From the NCBI GenBank assembly GCA_903833275.1, contig CAILEP010000028.1, positions 62,001 through 126,000 of the forward strand: a DNA stretch of 64,000 nt, given 5' to 3'. Source of the stretch: an uncultured Bdellovibrionales bacterium. GTDB lineage: Bacteria > Bdellovibrionota > Bdellovibrionia > Bdellovibrionales > UBA1609. How positions within the stretch are numbered: the first letter of the stretch is position 1; the number at the start of each line of letters is the position of its first letter. The position numbers were made by a program, and so were the translations under genes. Shown one piece after another: positions 8,240-16,756 of the stretch. A model generated the notes under the pieces. That model was not told the origin of the DNA and searched no databases. It saw nothing but the letters and a program-made list of their open reading frames with translations.

Positions 8240-9025
8240 TTATTGCTTCGACAAAAACCGCTTACACTGGCTCGCAACCCGCCCTGGCAGATCGGCCGCG
8301 GCGGGGCTGGCCGCATACTTTCGCGCTAACTTAAGAGCACCTTTATAACTCTCTTTTTCGACGTCAAAATCAATTTTTCTAAAATACGCTCGCAGTGCCT
8401 TTGCCCAAACAAATTCAATAAAATACTGACCAGTCTTTTTTTCAAAAAAACCATCGTCTCGCAATTGGCCGGCCATCGAACGATATGGGTCATCCTTCAT
8501 CTGCTCAATGTGCCTTGGCAAATCGTAAACCGAAACCACCCGCCCTTGCATTGTGTCGTACTGGTAAACAAAATGCCGCGCACGCATGCGCTGCCAAAAT
8601 TCCTCAATCGTAAGGTCGTGCCAATTTTCAATAACCTTCACAAATACCTTGCTGTGATCTAGATCATGAACGGCCCGAGCCAAGTGGTGATGGTCGACCA
8701 CATAGAGCTTCTCACCCGGCCCGACAATGACCGGGATCGGGTTATCATGAATATATTTGTGCCGTTCTTTGCGGCTCATCGAACCAATTTTATCGATGCG
8801 CTCATTGACAGCTTCAAACCCAACACGGCTCTGCGTCGGCCAGAGATTTTCAATACGAGCATGGTGAATTTCGCCTGCGGCATAAAGCTCAACATCTTCG
8901 GCACGCTCACGAGGGAACGCATAAACATCGGCAGAGTAAATGCTTGTCGCCAACACTGAAAATGTCGCCAGTAAACTGAGAAGTGGCACAAACAATTTGG
9001 TTCGAATCGTCATTCTATTTTGCAT
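8240..9025 (-). CDS. Exported ParB-like nuclease-fold protein (ParBc_2 type)
   Basis: A 261-residue protein with an N-terminal signal sequence (hydrophobic LFVPLLSLLATFSVLATSIYS) followed by a domain resembling the 'putative ParB-like nuclease' family: LWPTQSRVGFEAV, then PIPVIVGPGEKLYVVDHHHLARAV, where the D-H-H-H-x-x-x-A segment corresponds to the conserved DGHHR-type core, then KVFVKVIENW. The remainder is helical and basic. ParB-fold proteins are usually cytoplasmic, so export is notable. ATG at 9025 is used; an ATG four codons in would also keep the signal peptide. Function and substrate are unknown. Confidence 0.65.
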   Translation of the reverse strand: MQNRMTIRTKLFVPLLSLLATFSVLATSIYSADVYAFPRERAEDVELYAAGEIHHARIENLWPTQSRVGFEAVNERIDKIGSMSRKERHKYIHDNPIPVIVGPGEKLYVVDHHHLARAVHDLDHSKVFVKVIENWHDLTIEEFWQRMRARHFVYQYDTMQGRVVSVYDLPRHIEQMKDDPYRSMAGQLRDDGFFEKKTGQYFIEFVWAKALRAYFRKIDFDVEKESYKGALKLARKYAASPAAADLPGRVASQCKRFLSKQ

Positions 9026-9112
9026 ATTGAGCCATCAATATAAACTGTTGGGGCCATAAACAAAATGTAGAGAATTTACATTCAATTGCCGAAAATGGGC
9101 CAAACTAGAAAA

Positions 9113-10156
9113 TTAGTGGGTGTAGGGGGTCAACAGCCACGAAACACGCAATTCGTCGTTATTAACTTGATAACCTTCTTCGAGGTTTTTCGTACCAATT
9201 ATCAAAAATGTTGACGTGGCATCATCTGACCTCAAGGCAACCATGGCGCTAATCGCCGTTTGGGCATCTTGGCCCACCGAAGTGTTCGGGTCGAAATAAT
9301 CATATCGAATTCCAGTGCCAAAATTATGCGTGTAATAGCGCGTGACCTCTACCCGATTAGACGAATAGCCGTAGCTGTGCGAGTTTTGTTCGACTTGCCC
9401 GCCGGCGATTTCGATCACGGCGTTCCAATCTCGCGGTGACCAATTTACGAATAAAGCCCCGTTTCGCCACTTGGCCGTCTGGCCGTTGTTTACGCCCGCG
9501 ATTGTATTCGTCGCGCCCAACGATTGCTCGCCATTTACGTAACCAGTTTGCAATGACAATTGAGCCCGCCACTCGCGATCGTTCGTCCAACCAAAATGAG
9601 TAGTGGTCCACAGTCGGCTACCCGGCGACTGCTCAATTGCGCCGTTATGTAAAATGAGTTCGGTGTAATAGCCATTGTGTTTGGTGAAAAGCGAAAGCCC
9701 GGTATCGGCAAACCCAACAACCTTATTTTCAAAAAGCTGCCCACGCTGAAAAAGTCTTGAACTGCTTTTAATTGAACCGTCGTATCCAAAACCGATCGGC
9801 AGCAACCCATAGCGAACCCGGCCATAAACCCCAGCGTATTCGGCGAAGGCGTTGGTAAAACCGTAACCGGTTTCTGCAGGAGTATTGTAGTAAATCGGCA
9901 AATTTCGTGACTCGAGCGCCCCGACTTCTATGTAGGCCGAAAGATGTTTGTCGCGGGCCCAGCGTACGCCAAAGGCCGAATCGTCTAGCGAAAACTGCCC
10001 ACTCGCCCCTTCGCTCGAAGCGTAGGTCGGGCGCAATCGAACTTCGTCGACACTAAACGTACCCACTTTTTCTTCGGCTCGCGCTGACACGCTCACGAAC
10101 AAAAAACCGGCGAGTAGAACCGCCATTAAATTACTAATAAAAAATCGATTGGGCAT
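9113..10156 (-). CDS. Predicted outer-membrane beta-barrel (porin-like) protein
   Basis: A 347-residue protein with a clear signal peptide (FFISNLMAVLLAGFLFVSVSARA) and then repeated amphipathic strands rich in aromatic and glycine residues, such as YAGVYGRVRYGLLPIGFGYDG and HFGWTNDREWRAQLSLQTGY, as in porins or outer-membrane barrels. No named family recognised. It lies 11 bp after the PlsC-like gene on the same strand, so it may belong to that operon. The barrel prediction is from residue pattern only. Confidence 0.6.
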   Translation of the reverse strand: MPNRFFISNLMAVLLAGFLFVSVSARAEEKVGTFSVDEVRLRPTYASSEGASGQFSLDDSAFGVRWARDKHLSAYIEVGALESRNLPIYYNTPAETGYGFTNAFAEYAGVYGRVRYGLLPIGFGYDGSIKSSSRLFQRGQLFENKVVGFADTGLSLFTKHNGYYTELILHNGAIEQSPGSRLWTTTHFGWTNDREWRAQLSLQTGYVNGEQSLGATNTIAGVNNGQTAKWRNGALFVNWSPRDWNAVIEIAGGQVEQNSHSYGYSSNRVEVTRYYTHNFGTGIRYDYFDPNTSVGQDAQTAISAMVALRSDDATSTFLIIGTKNLEEGYQVNNDELRVSWLLTPYTH

Positions 10157-10167
10157 ACTGAAATAGT

Positions 10168-10920
10168 CTAGGCAATGATTACGGATTGCTCAAGCTCTTG
10201 GTAGGCCTTCACCATCATTTCTCGAACGTCGGCCTTAAGACGGCCACGGTCGTCCTCGGTTAGACCTAAAGTTGAGATCGGAGGCAGAATGCGCAGGCGT
10301 ATGGTGTACTGCCAGTGCTGGGTGCAGGCGATAAAATCACCCTTGGCAAGGCAATCGCGCACCCCGTACAAAACCACAGGTACTAGCGGAAACTGCCCAT
10401 TGATCGCAAAGATAAATGGCCCCGACTTAAACTTCTCACCGACCCCTGCCGTTGGTTGCCGCGTGCCCTCGGCGGCTAGAAAAAAACTTTCGCCCTTCAG
10501 AACCCTTGCGATCGACTCATCGTAGAGCTTTAAAACTTTACCGCGCTCAGATCGAGTGATGGGCAATACGCCCATAATTCGCATCGCTGCTCCAAAAAAT
10601 GGGATCGAAAAAAGCTCAATTTTTGCCCCGAACCGCGCCGACTTTTCAATACCGGCCACGATCGCCAAAATGTCAAAATCGCTGCTGTGGTTGAAAACAA
10701 AAAGGCAACCATTTGCCGGGATATTTTCTGTGCCTTCTACCAATAACTTAACATTATAAATACGAAGAGCGAGGCGCCCCCAGGTAACCAATACCCAATC
10801 GCCAAGGGCAATACTTTTATAAACGCTCAAACAAACAAGGGCAAAGGTTGAAAAAAAACCTGTGAGAACGACAAAGCAAACTGTCGCGAATAATGAACGC
10901 AGCCAATACAACACCCGCAT
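10168..10920 (-). CDS. 1-acyl-sn-glycerol-3-phosphate acyltransferase (PlsC family)
   Basis: A 250-residue membrane-associated acyltransferase that would transfer a fatty acyl group to lysophosphatidic acid in phospholipid synthesis. The catalytic H-x4-D motif is FVFNHSSDFDIL near residue 75. The phosphate-binding block is AAEGTRQPTAG followed by KSGPFIFAI, and the VPVVLYG strand is present. The first 40 residues form one hydrophobic membrane segment. Its start codon overlaps the upstream gene's stop as TAATG. The family is sure; acyl acceptor is inferred. Confidence 0.88.
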   Translation of the reverse strand: MRVLYWLRSLFATVCFVVLTGFFSTFALVCLSVYKSIALGDWVLVTWGRLALRIYNVKLLVEGTENIPANGCLFVFNHSSDFDILAIVAGIEKSARFGAKIELFSIPFFGAAMRIMGVLPITRSERGKVLKLYDESIARVLKGESFFLAAEGTRQPTAGVGEKFKSGPFIFAINGQFPLVPVVLYGVRDCLAKGDFIACTQHWQYTIRLRILPPISTLGLTEDDRGRLKADVREMMVKAYQELEQSVIIA

Positions 10921-12050
10921 TAAGTTTCTCGCGCCGTATCGGGCGTAGGCTTTTCAAGCCCCGCCAGAATGCGTGCACGCGCACGCTCAATCTGTCGCTC
11001 TTTGTATTGCTCGTGCGAAGCGGGCCCGCTCAGGTTTTTAAGATGCGCTTCATAATCAACGATTTGAATTTCGTAAGGGTAAAAAAAGCTCAAGGTCTGT
11101 GGTCGATCGTTATTGGTGATCGTAATTCGAATTAATCGGCGAGTGATAAACTTAATAAACCGATAATCATGGCTTGAAAAACTATTGTGCTTTTCTAGAT
11201 AGACCGCCCGCCCCTCGTTCGCCTCAAGTCGTCGGCGAAGCAATTGATCTATCTCTTCACCGTTTGGCTCAACGTCGCGATTCAGCGACTCGAGGGTCTC
11301 AAGAAACAAATTGAGCGGGTAAAGCGTGTTATTTGATTGTTCTGGGATATTGTGCGGAAAGCTCACAATGTTGTTCTCAAGAAAATATTTGAGCACACGA
11401 AACACATCAAACAAATGCTTAGTGACAATACGAACGCCCACTTTATCAAGAAGACTAAAGGCCACGAGCTCGCGCTTGGCGAGCAGCTTAGTGACTGACG
11501 AAGTCGTCGTTTTAAAGGACTTAATATCGACTTTCTTTAGCACAATCGACTTTGGGCCCAGCGCTGGGCCCAGCGCTGGGCCCAGCGTTGTGCCAATGAC
11601 GGGGTCATCATGAATGTGCTGCTGAATCGGCTTCAAAATCTGATCTTGAATATCGCTCGAAAACTGCGCGAACAAATCATTCTCTAAGTGCACAAAAATA
11701 TGCATAACCTTAATAATCCCGCCCGCCCATATTTGCAGATCGTTGTCGCGGGTTGAGGCCATAATATAAAGGTTGGTGATCTCGCCAAGCTCGGCCGGGT
11801 CGGTTAGTTTCGGCGGTATCTCTTCGCCCTTTTTTAAAAGCTCACTTTGAATGTAAGTGACGGCCTTGCGGTGATACGACCAAATTTTTTTAAGATCTTC
11901 TTCATTTTGGGGGTCGTAACCGTAGGTCTTTAGAAACGCAATGGCCTGATCGCGACTTTGAATCGAAAAGTACGGGATATCTAAAACTGAAATGCCCCCG
12001 ATCATTGATTCGAGGGCATGGATATCAAATTGGAGTGGGTTTTCAGCCAT
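10920..12050 (-). CDS. TIGR04552-like protein with distant RelA/SpoT synthetase-like features
   Basis: A 376-residue cytoplasmic protein that I associate, from memory, with a conserved delta-proteobacterial/Bdellovibrio family (TIGR04552 or a relative). The middle reads KLLAKRELVAFSLLDKVGVRIV followed by a helix and FLENNI, and later SSHDYRFIKF and YPYEIQIVDYEAH. This order (basic helix, D-x-x-G-V-R-I-V strand, E-I-Q-I strand) is that of (p)ppGpp synthetase folds, but the catalytic R-x-K-D and GYxSxH motifs are not recognisable. It may be a nucleotidyltransferase relative or a non-catalytic homologue. A 12-bp tandem repeat lies inside the gene. The TAATG overlap couples it to PlsC. Confidence 0.55.
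   Translation of the reverse strand: MAENPLQFDIHALESMIGGISVLDIPYFSIQSRDQAIAFLKTYGYDPQNEEDLKKIWSYHRKAVTYIQSELLKKGEEIPPKLTDPAELGEITNLYIMASTRDNDLQIWAGGIIKVMHIFVHLENDLFAQFSSDIQDQILKPIQQHIHDDPVIGTTLGPALGPALGPKSIVLKKVDIKSFKTTTSSVTKLLAKRELVAFSLLDKVGVRIVTKHLFDVFRVLKYFLENNIVSFPHNIPEQSNNTLYPLNLFLETLESLNRDVEPNGEEIDQLLRRRLEANEGRAVYLEKHNSFSSHDYRFIKFITRRLIRITITNNDRPQTLSFFYPYEIQIVDYEAHLKNLSGPASHEQYKERQIERARARILAGLEKPTPDTARET
11554..11589 (-). repeat. 12-bp tandem repeat (3 units) inside TIGR04552-like gene
   Basis: Three in-frame copies of GGGCCCAGCGCT (third ends GTT) encoding a repeated Leu-Gly-Pro-Ala. The joined units are palindromic (AGCGCTGGGCCCAGCGCT), so they can form hairpins and slip in steps of four residues without a frameshift. 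Confidence 0.85.
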
Positions 12051-12089
12051 GCCCCTAGTATTCAGTGAGCCTGGCGCAAAAACAAGCGG

Positions 12090-12557
12090 TTACTTTGTGG
12101 CCTTCAGCTCAGCCTCAATGTCGCTTTTGAAATCCTTAATTCTTGCCGTACCTACGATGATGGCCTCATTCAAATCGTGCCTCAACGTTTTTGGGTCGGT
12201 GATACCTCGACATGCTAATTTTGAATCTAAAAGAGCGCTTATTTTGCTTGGGTCTGAATCGCTAAAAACTTGAAGTAGCATATCACGTTGGCGACCCATA
12301 TCGGCTATTGCGCTTTTTGGGGTTTTGCCATTTTTAGCTTTCTCTAATTCGATTTGGTGCATCAGCTTATTTCCGCCATCAATCTGTATTCGAACCTGAC
12401 CGATAAACTCGATGGCCTGATGCTGAACAATGCGACAGGTGGCGGCGTACTGATTCTGATCAAGAGCATCGGCTTTGGCATTGATGCCTACGGCGAGACC
12501 GAGACCAAAAAATACCGTCGTTGATGCGATAATTTTATGTTTAAGTGAAAGTTTCAT
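12090..12557 (-). CDS. Hypothetical exported helical protein
   Basis: A 155-residue protein with a signal peptide (KIIASTTVFFGLGLAVGINAKA) followed by a charged, mostly alpha-helical region. Two cysteines (in ATCRIV and LACRG) could form a disulphide in the periplasm. No family recognised. The start at 12557 follows an AGGAGTC-like site. Its neighbours are also envelope proteins. Confidence 0.65.
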   Translation of the reverse strand: MKLSLKHKIIASTTVFFGLGLAVGINAKADALDQNQYAATCRIVQHQAIEFIGQVRIQIDGGNKLMHQIELEKAKNGKTPKSAIADMGRQRDMLLQVFSDSDPSKISALLDSKLACRGITDPKTLRHDLNEAIIVGTARIKDFKSDIEAELKATK

Positions 12558-12592
12558 ATTTGACTCCTAAGCTATTTGTTTTGTTTAAATAA

Positions 12593-13210
12593 TTAACACT
12601 GAAAAATGCCGCAAGAGCTGATTTGAAAATTGCCCAGCGAAGTGGGTGTACCGCTGCCGCCAACATTTACATCGTTTGAATATTGCACGCTGCCTTGCCA
12701 CATCGAACCGTTAAAGTCGCCGCTGAAGGTAACACTGCCCGAAGCATCAACTGCCGTAACTGTGGCGCTAGTCGAACCGCCGCTGACTTGGGTCACCTGA
12801 AGTGTTCTTATATAGGCGCTGCCTGTGCTAACTGCCGTCGCGTCTTTGACCATAATTTCGATTTGTCCGCCGCCAGTCATTTGAGTAATGAGACCGCGAA
12901 ATACGACGCCTGTGCCGTCACTACCATTGCCTGAAACAGAGCCAATCGGGCCTGAAGCCCACATAAAATCTTGCAATCCTGCGGGGTCGAATTGACCGGC
13001 ACCAGTTGTTATAAGACCCCAAGTCGTAGTGGCTTGTGGCTGACCCGTCGCTTGATTTATAAGTGTATTTTGACCTGCTGCCGGGTTGCGATTGCGTTGA
13101 GCAACGCTACCGCTATTCTTTGAGCTTTGGCAGGCAGTCGTAAACATGGCCATGGCCAGGGCCGCAACAACGATCGTTTGTTTCGAGAAAATCATATTAA
13201 GGGCTTTCAT
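12593..13210 (-). CDS. Hypothetical lipoprotein
   Basis: A 205-residue protein with a lipoprotein signal peptide: Lys-containing start, hydrophobic ALAMAMFTTAC with the lipobox Cys, then a Ser/Asn-rich linker. The mature part is Gly/Ser/Thr-rich with many short beta strands and ends in SSCGIFQC, so two C-terminal cysteines may pair. The ATG at 13210 follows AAGGAG. No family recognised. Confidence 0.7.
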   Translation of the reverse strand: MKALNMIFSKQTIVVAALAMAMFTTACQSSKNSGSVAQRNRNPAAGQNTLINQATGQPQATTTWGLITTGAGQFDPAGLQDFMWASGPIGSVSGNGSDGTGVVFRGLITQMTGGGQIEIMVKDATAVSTGSAYIRTLQVTQVSGGSTSATVTAVDASGSVTFSGDFNGSMWQGSVQYSNDVNVGGSGTPTSLGNFQISSCGIFQC

Positions 13211-13397
13211 AAACTTCTCCTTGTGTTCACCTAACTACTAAGGCAATTGGTGGGCCGTAAAATAGGGGCTGGCGGGGGCTTATTTTCGAGTTGAGACTCA
13301 GTTGGCACGCGAGTCTGCCCAAGGCGCCAAATCGCGCTTAACGACTGTCTAGAGTTTAAACATCTAAAACCCAGTGGACTAGCCCGTCTGAGCCTAG

Positions 13398-13418
13398 GGC
13401 GTCTCATTTTGAGACGCC
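13398..13418. other. Perfect stem-loop between lipoprotein and caspase-like genes
   Basis: GGCGTCTCA, loop TTT, TGAGACGCC: 9 perfect pairs, 13 bp beyond the minus-strand caspase-like gene's stop. It lacks a downstream T-run, so it is not a standard terminator; it could stabilise a 3' end. Confidence 0.5.
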
Positions 13419-13430
13419 AGAATGCCCCTG

Positions 13431-14534
13431 CTAGCGGCGGGCTTTAATACTAAAGCTCGTGCCCGGGAGTGTGATCTGATCGGGTATTGAAACCGAGTCA
13501 TGCTGAAATAACAAATCACTTTCTGCCGAGAGCTGACTTGCTCTAAAGATCGGCAAAGTTGGGTCAAAACCGAGGCCCATAAATTTCAAATTATCAACGA
13601 TGCCTGTCTGCACGTTAGCACGCGAACCAACCGCAATGCGCACACTCCCCAATTGGGCCATGTCAGCATCTCGCTTGTTTATTGGGTAGGCGTCATTGTC
13701 TTTATTGAGCTGCTCGTCGGTCTGAAAATCCCAGAAACCTAACCCCGCTGACATCGACCAATCACTCAGCCCATAATTAACAGATGCGCTCACTCGCCCC
13801 TTGGGGCCCGAAATTAAAATTTGCGCGATGCCCTTGGCAAAATTGTCACCAGAGTTACCAAGCCCCACCACACAAGACAAAAAATGCACCTGCAAATCGG
13901 GTGCGAGCGCTTGTGTAAAGTCGGTATGAATTTCGGCAAGGGCGCGCCAGTCGGCCAAATCAGTCACGCACTCAAAGGATGTCGACATACTCGCATTTTG
14001 AGATAATTCGCGAATCAACATCATCTGATACTTCTGCACAGGAGAATAATAGCGACTGTAATTTACCTCGTCCGTCGATTCAGCCGTCGCGCGCCAACCC
14101 TGGCACTCTTGGCTCGCCTGGGTCTGCGCATCTTTCGGATACCACATCCCACCCGGGATGCCGTGACCGTGAACATTCAAAACGCTGACGAGTCGACCTT
14201 CTTCTTTCGCAACTCGAGCCACCGCACCCATAAGCTCATCGAGATTGGAGAAAAAAATTGTCACCGAACCATCTGGGTTTTTTTGAAATACCGGGGTCGC
14301 CTCACTCGGAGTCTTGTCGCCCAAAACATAGGGCGTCCACGCGTTGTCGGCGCCGTAATTGTGAACCTTGTTGTCTTGACGATGAAATTTACCCACCCCG
14401 AGCTCAGAGGCATGAATAATCAGACGCTCGGTCTTAACCGAGTCGATTCTCTTTTCGGCCCGCCCGCTGATGCAGACGAGCGCAATTGATACCACCAAAA
14501 GTGCCGCTTTACCGAACCTGTATATCAACATCAT
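13431..14534 (-). CDS. Exported protein with caspase-like (clan CD) His/Cys pattern
   Basis: About 367 residues. I start it at the ATG at 14534 (MMLIYRFGK), which gives a compact signal peptide; a start at 14570 would overlap the upstream fadJ-like gene. In the longer numbering, hydrophobic strand VSVLNV leads into H134-G-H136-G, and about 97 residues on, strand VHFLSC233VVG leads into GDNFAKGIA. This 'hydrophobic strand-HG ... hydrophobic strand-[SA]C' layout is that of clan CD peptidases (caspase, gingipain, DUF4347-like). Processing of surface or secreted proteins is plausible. No protease assignment can be proved from sequence alone. Confidence 0.55.
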   Translation of the reverse strand: MMLIYRFGKAALLVVSIALVCISGRAEKRIDSVKTERLIIHASELGVGKFHRQDNKVHNYGADNAWTPYVLGDKTPSEATPVFQKNPDGSVTIFFSNLDELMGAVARVAKEEGRLVSVLNVHGHGIPGGMWYPKDAQTQASQECQGWRATAESTDEVNYSRYYSPVQKYQMMLIRELSQNASMSTSFECVTDLADWRALAEIHTDFTQALAPDLQVHFLSCVVGLGNSGDNFAKGIAQILISGPKGRVSASVNYGLSDWSMSAGLGFWDFQTDEQLNKDNDAYPINKRDADMAQLGSVRIAVGSRANVQTGIVDNLKFMGLGFDPTLPIFRASQLSAESDLLFQHDSVSIPDQITLPGTSFSIKARR

Positions 14535-14547
14535 AAAACGTCTGAAC

Positions 14548-16698
14548 CTAAGAATAGAACTTACGATCATTCTTGGCCAAATTCTCTAGGGCCGGCAAGG
14601 GGCGAAAACGTTTACCCAACTTTGAGGCATAAATGTCGAGTTCGCCCGCAATATATTTTGAACCGAGAGTATCGGCCCACTTCAACAATCCTCCACGAAA
14701 CGGCGGAAAGCCGGTGCCCATAATCATGGCTAAATCAACTTCTGCCGGCGAATTGGCAATGTGCTCAGCAATCAAGGCCTGCGCCGCCTCGTTTACCATC
14801 TGAAGCATACAACGTTCAACGCACTCTTTTTCATCAAGCTTGTCGGTTGGGGTCGGCAACCCAAGCTCTTTATATATAGTCTGGTCGACGGCCAGCTCTT
14901 TGCCTTTTTCATCGTACATGTAAAAGCCCTTGCCATTCTTTTTACCCAGGCGACCCTGCGCGGTGAGTTTCTTCGAAAGATCTGACACTTCGATTCGATC
15001 ACCAAGTGCTTCACGAAATATTTTAAGCACTTTCATACCGACATCGAGACCCACTTCATCCATCAAACGAAATGGCCCCATGGGCATACCAAATTTGTGG
15101 GTAAAGAAACGATCAACCGTTTCAATCGACATACCGGCTTCGAGCAAATACAGCGCCTCACCCATGTAAGGTAGAAGCAAACGGTTCACCAAAAACCCTG
15201 GGCCATCTTTGACCACCACGGGTGTTTTACCCATTTTTTTGGCCAATGCAAAAATCGTGGCGACGGCCTCATCAGAGGTTTCGGGGCCGCGTATAACTTC
15301 TACGAGCGGCATCATATTCACCGGGTTAAAAAAGTGCATGCCCAAAAAATTCTTTGGGTTCGGATGGGCCTTTGCCATTTCGGTCACACTCAACGAAGAA
15401 GTGTTGGTTGCAATAATACAATCCGGTCTGCACTTCGAGGCCGTTTCGGCGATCACTTTTTTCTTAACATTCATATCTTCAAGAACCGCTTCAACCACAA
15501 CGTCGGTTTGTTTGAAACCCGCATAGTCGAGACCACCGCTGAGGTGGGCCGATCGCTGCTTGTATTCAAAATCTGTCATGCGCCGTTTCTGAAGTTGGCG
15601 CTGCCACAAGGCGTGCGCTGACCGCAAGCCAAGGGCGATGCCCTCGTTTGAAATGTCCTTCATGCGGGTGATAATCCCCTTGTCGGCAGACACAAAGCCG
15701 ATACCGCCGCCCATAACGCCGGCGCCAAGAACCGCTAGATGAGCCACGTCGTGCGGTTTAACATTGGGGTCAGAAACACCGTTTTGTTTTTTGGTAGACT
15801 CCATCATATAAAAAACATTGATCAGGTTTTTACTAACGTCAGTCACACCGACATCAAGAAAACCCTCCATTTCGACTTCGAGTGAGCTCTTGCGATTCGA
15901 GCTGCCATAGGTCTTTTTAATGACCTCAAGGGCCTTTAGCGGCGCGGGGTAAAAACCTTTTGTCGCCTTCATAACCATTTTGCGGGCCTGATGAAAAACC
16001 ACATCGATCAGCGGGTGATTCTCTTGCAGCTTCACCATCAATCCACGCGCCACAAATTTTTTCGGGCGTTTTTTCGCACCCTTCTGAATAATTTCGCGCG
16101 CAAAATCGAAGGCGCGTTTTTCAAGAATAGCTGACGGCACCGCCTCTTCAACTAAACCGATCTTCAAGGCCTTTTTCGCATCAACAGATTTGCCTTGCAA
16201 AATAATATCAAGAGCGGCCTGCAAGCCAACCACGCGAGGCAAGCGCACACAACCACCGAAACCCGGGATAATCCCCAACTGAACTTCGGGCAAGCCGATG
16301 CGGGTGCTTTTATCATCGCCCGCTAAACGATAATCACAAGCCAGCGACAGCTCACATCCGCCGCCGAGGCAAGCCCCGTTAATTGCGGCGATGGTCACAA
16401 CCGGAAGATCTTCGAGCTTATTAAAGATGTCATGTGCGCGAGCGATCGCCGTTCGAAAGGAGTCTCTCGTTGTGAGGTTTTTTATTTCTTCAATGTCGGC
16501 GCCGGCGATAAATATATTGTTTTTGCGTGATACGAGAATGCAAACTTTGACTCCCGAGCTTTTCACTTCATCCAGAGCTTCGTTAAATCGCATCATAACC
16601 GGAGAAGACAATTTATTGACCTTTTCTCCAACCAAATCGAGTTCGATCAAACCAATGTCATCCTTTTTGGTAAACCGAATGCTCTCTTGTATACTCAT
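14548..16698 (-). CDS. fadJ: Fatty-acid oxidation complex alpha subunit (enoyl-CoA hydratase/3-hydroxyacyl-CoA dehydrogenase)
   Basis: About 716 residues joining an N-terminal crotonase (AINGACLGGGCELSLACDYR and GLPEVQLGIIPGFGG with both catalytic Glu) to an NAD-dependent hydroxyacyl-CoA dehydrogenase (AVLGAGVMGGGIGF; MHFFNPVNMMPLVEV with catalytic His) and a duplicated C-terminal domain ending FPPFRGGLLKWAD. It works with the thiolase encoded just upstream. I prefer the ATG at 16698 (MSIQESIRF), preceded by GGAG, because it matches known FadJ/FadB starts; an ATG at 16755 right after the thiolase stop is possible. FadJ versus FadB is not settled; the order thiolase-alpha on one strand fits fadI-fadJ. 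Confidence 0.92.
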   Translation of the reverse strand: MSIQESIRFTKKDDIGLIELDLVGEKVNKLSSPVMMRFNEALDEVKSSGVKVCILVSRKNNIFIAGADIEEIKNLTTRDSFRTAIARAHDIFNKLEDLPVVTIAAINGACLGGGCELSLACDYRLAGDDKSTRIGLPEVQLGIIPGFGGCVRLPRVVGLQAALDIILQGKSVDAKKALKIGLVEEAVPSAILEKRAFDFAREIIQKGAKKRPKKFVARGLMVKLQENHPLIDVVFHQARKMVMKATKGFYPAPLKALEVIKKTYGSSNRKSSLEVEMEGFLDVGVTDVSKNLINVFYMMESTKKQNGVSDPNVKPHDVAHLAVLGAGVMGGGIGFVSADKGIITRMKDISNEGIALGLRSAHALWQRQLQKRRMTDFEYKQRSAHLSGGLDYAGFKQTDVVVEAVLEDMNVKKKVIAETASKCRPDCIIATNTSSLSVTEMAKAHPNPKNFLGMHFFNPVNMMPLVEVIRGPETSDEAVATIFALAKKMGKTPVVVKDGPGFLVNRLLLPYMGEALYLLEAGMSIETVDRFFTHKFGMPMGPFRLMDEVGLDVGMKVLKIFREALGDRIEVSDLSKKLTAQGRLGKKNGKGFYMYDEKGKELAVDQTIYKELGLPTPTDKLDEKECVERCMLQMVNEAAQALIAEHIANSPAEVDLAMIMGTGFPPFRGGLLKWADTLGSKYIAGELDIYASKLGKRFRPLPALENLAKNDRKFYS

Positions 16699-16756
16699 GT
16701 TGCTGTCTCCGTTTTTTTTCGATCTGCTGAGGTTTTCTGCGCTGATTTCTGACATT

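Noticed and set aside
13398-13418. Stem-loop after caspase-like gene as a Rho-independent terminator
   Set aside because: Stem is perfect but no T-run follows on either strand; reported only as a stem-loop.
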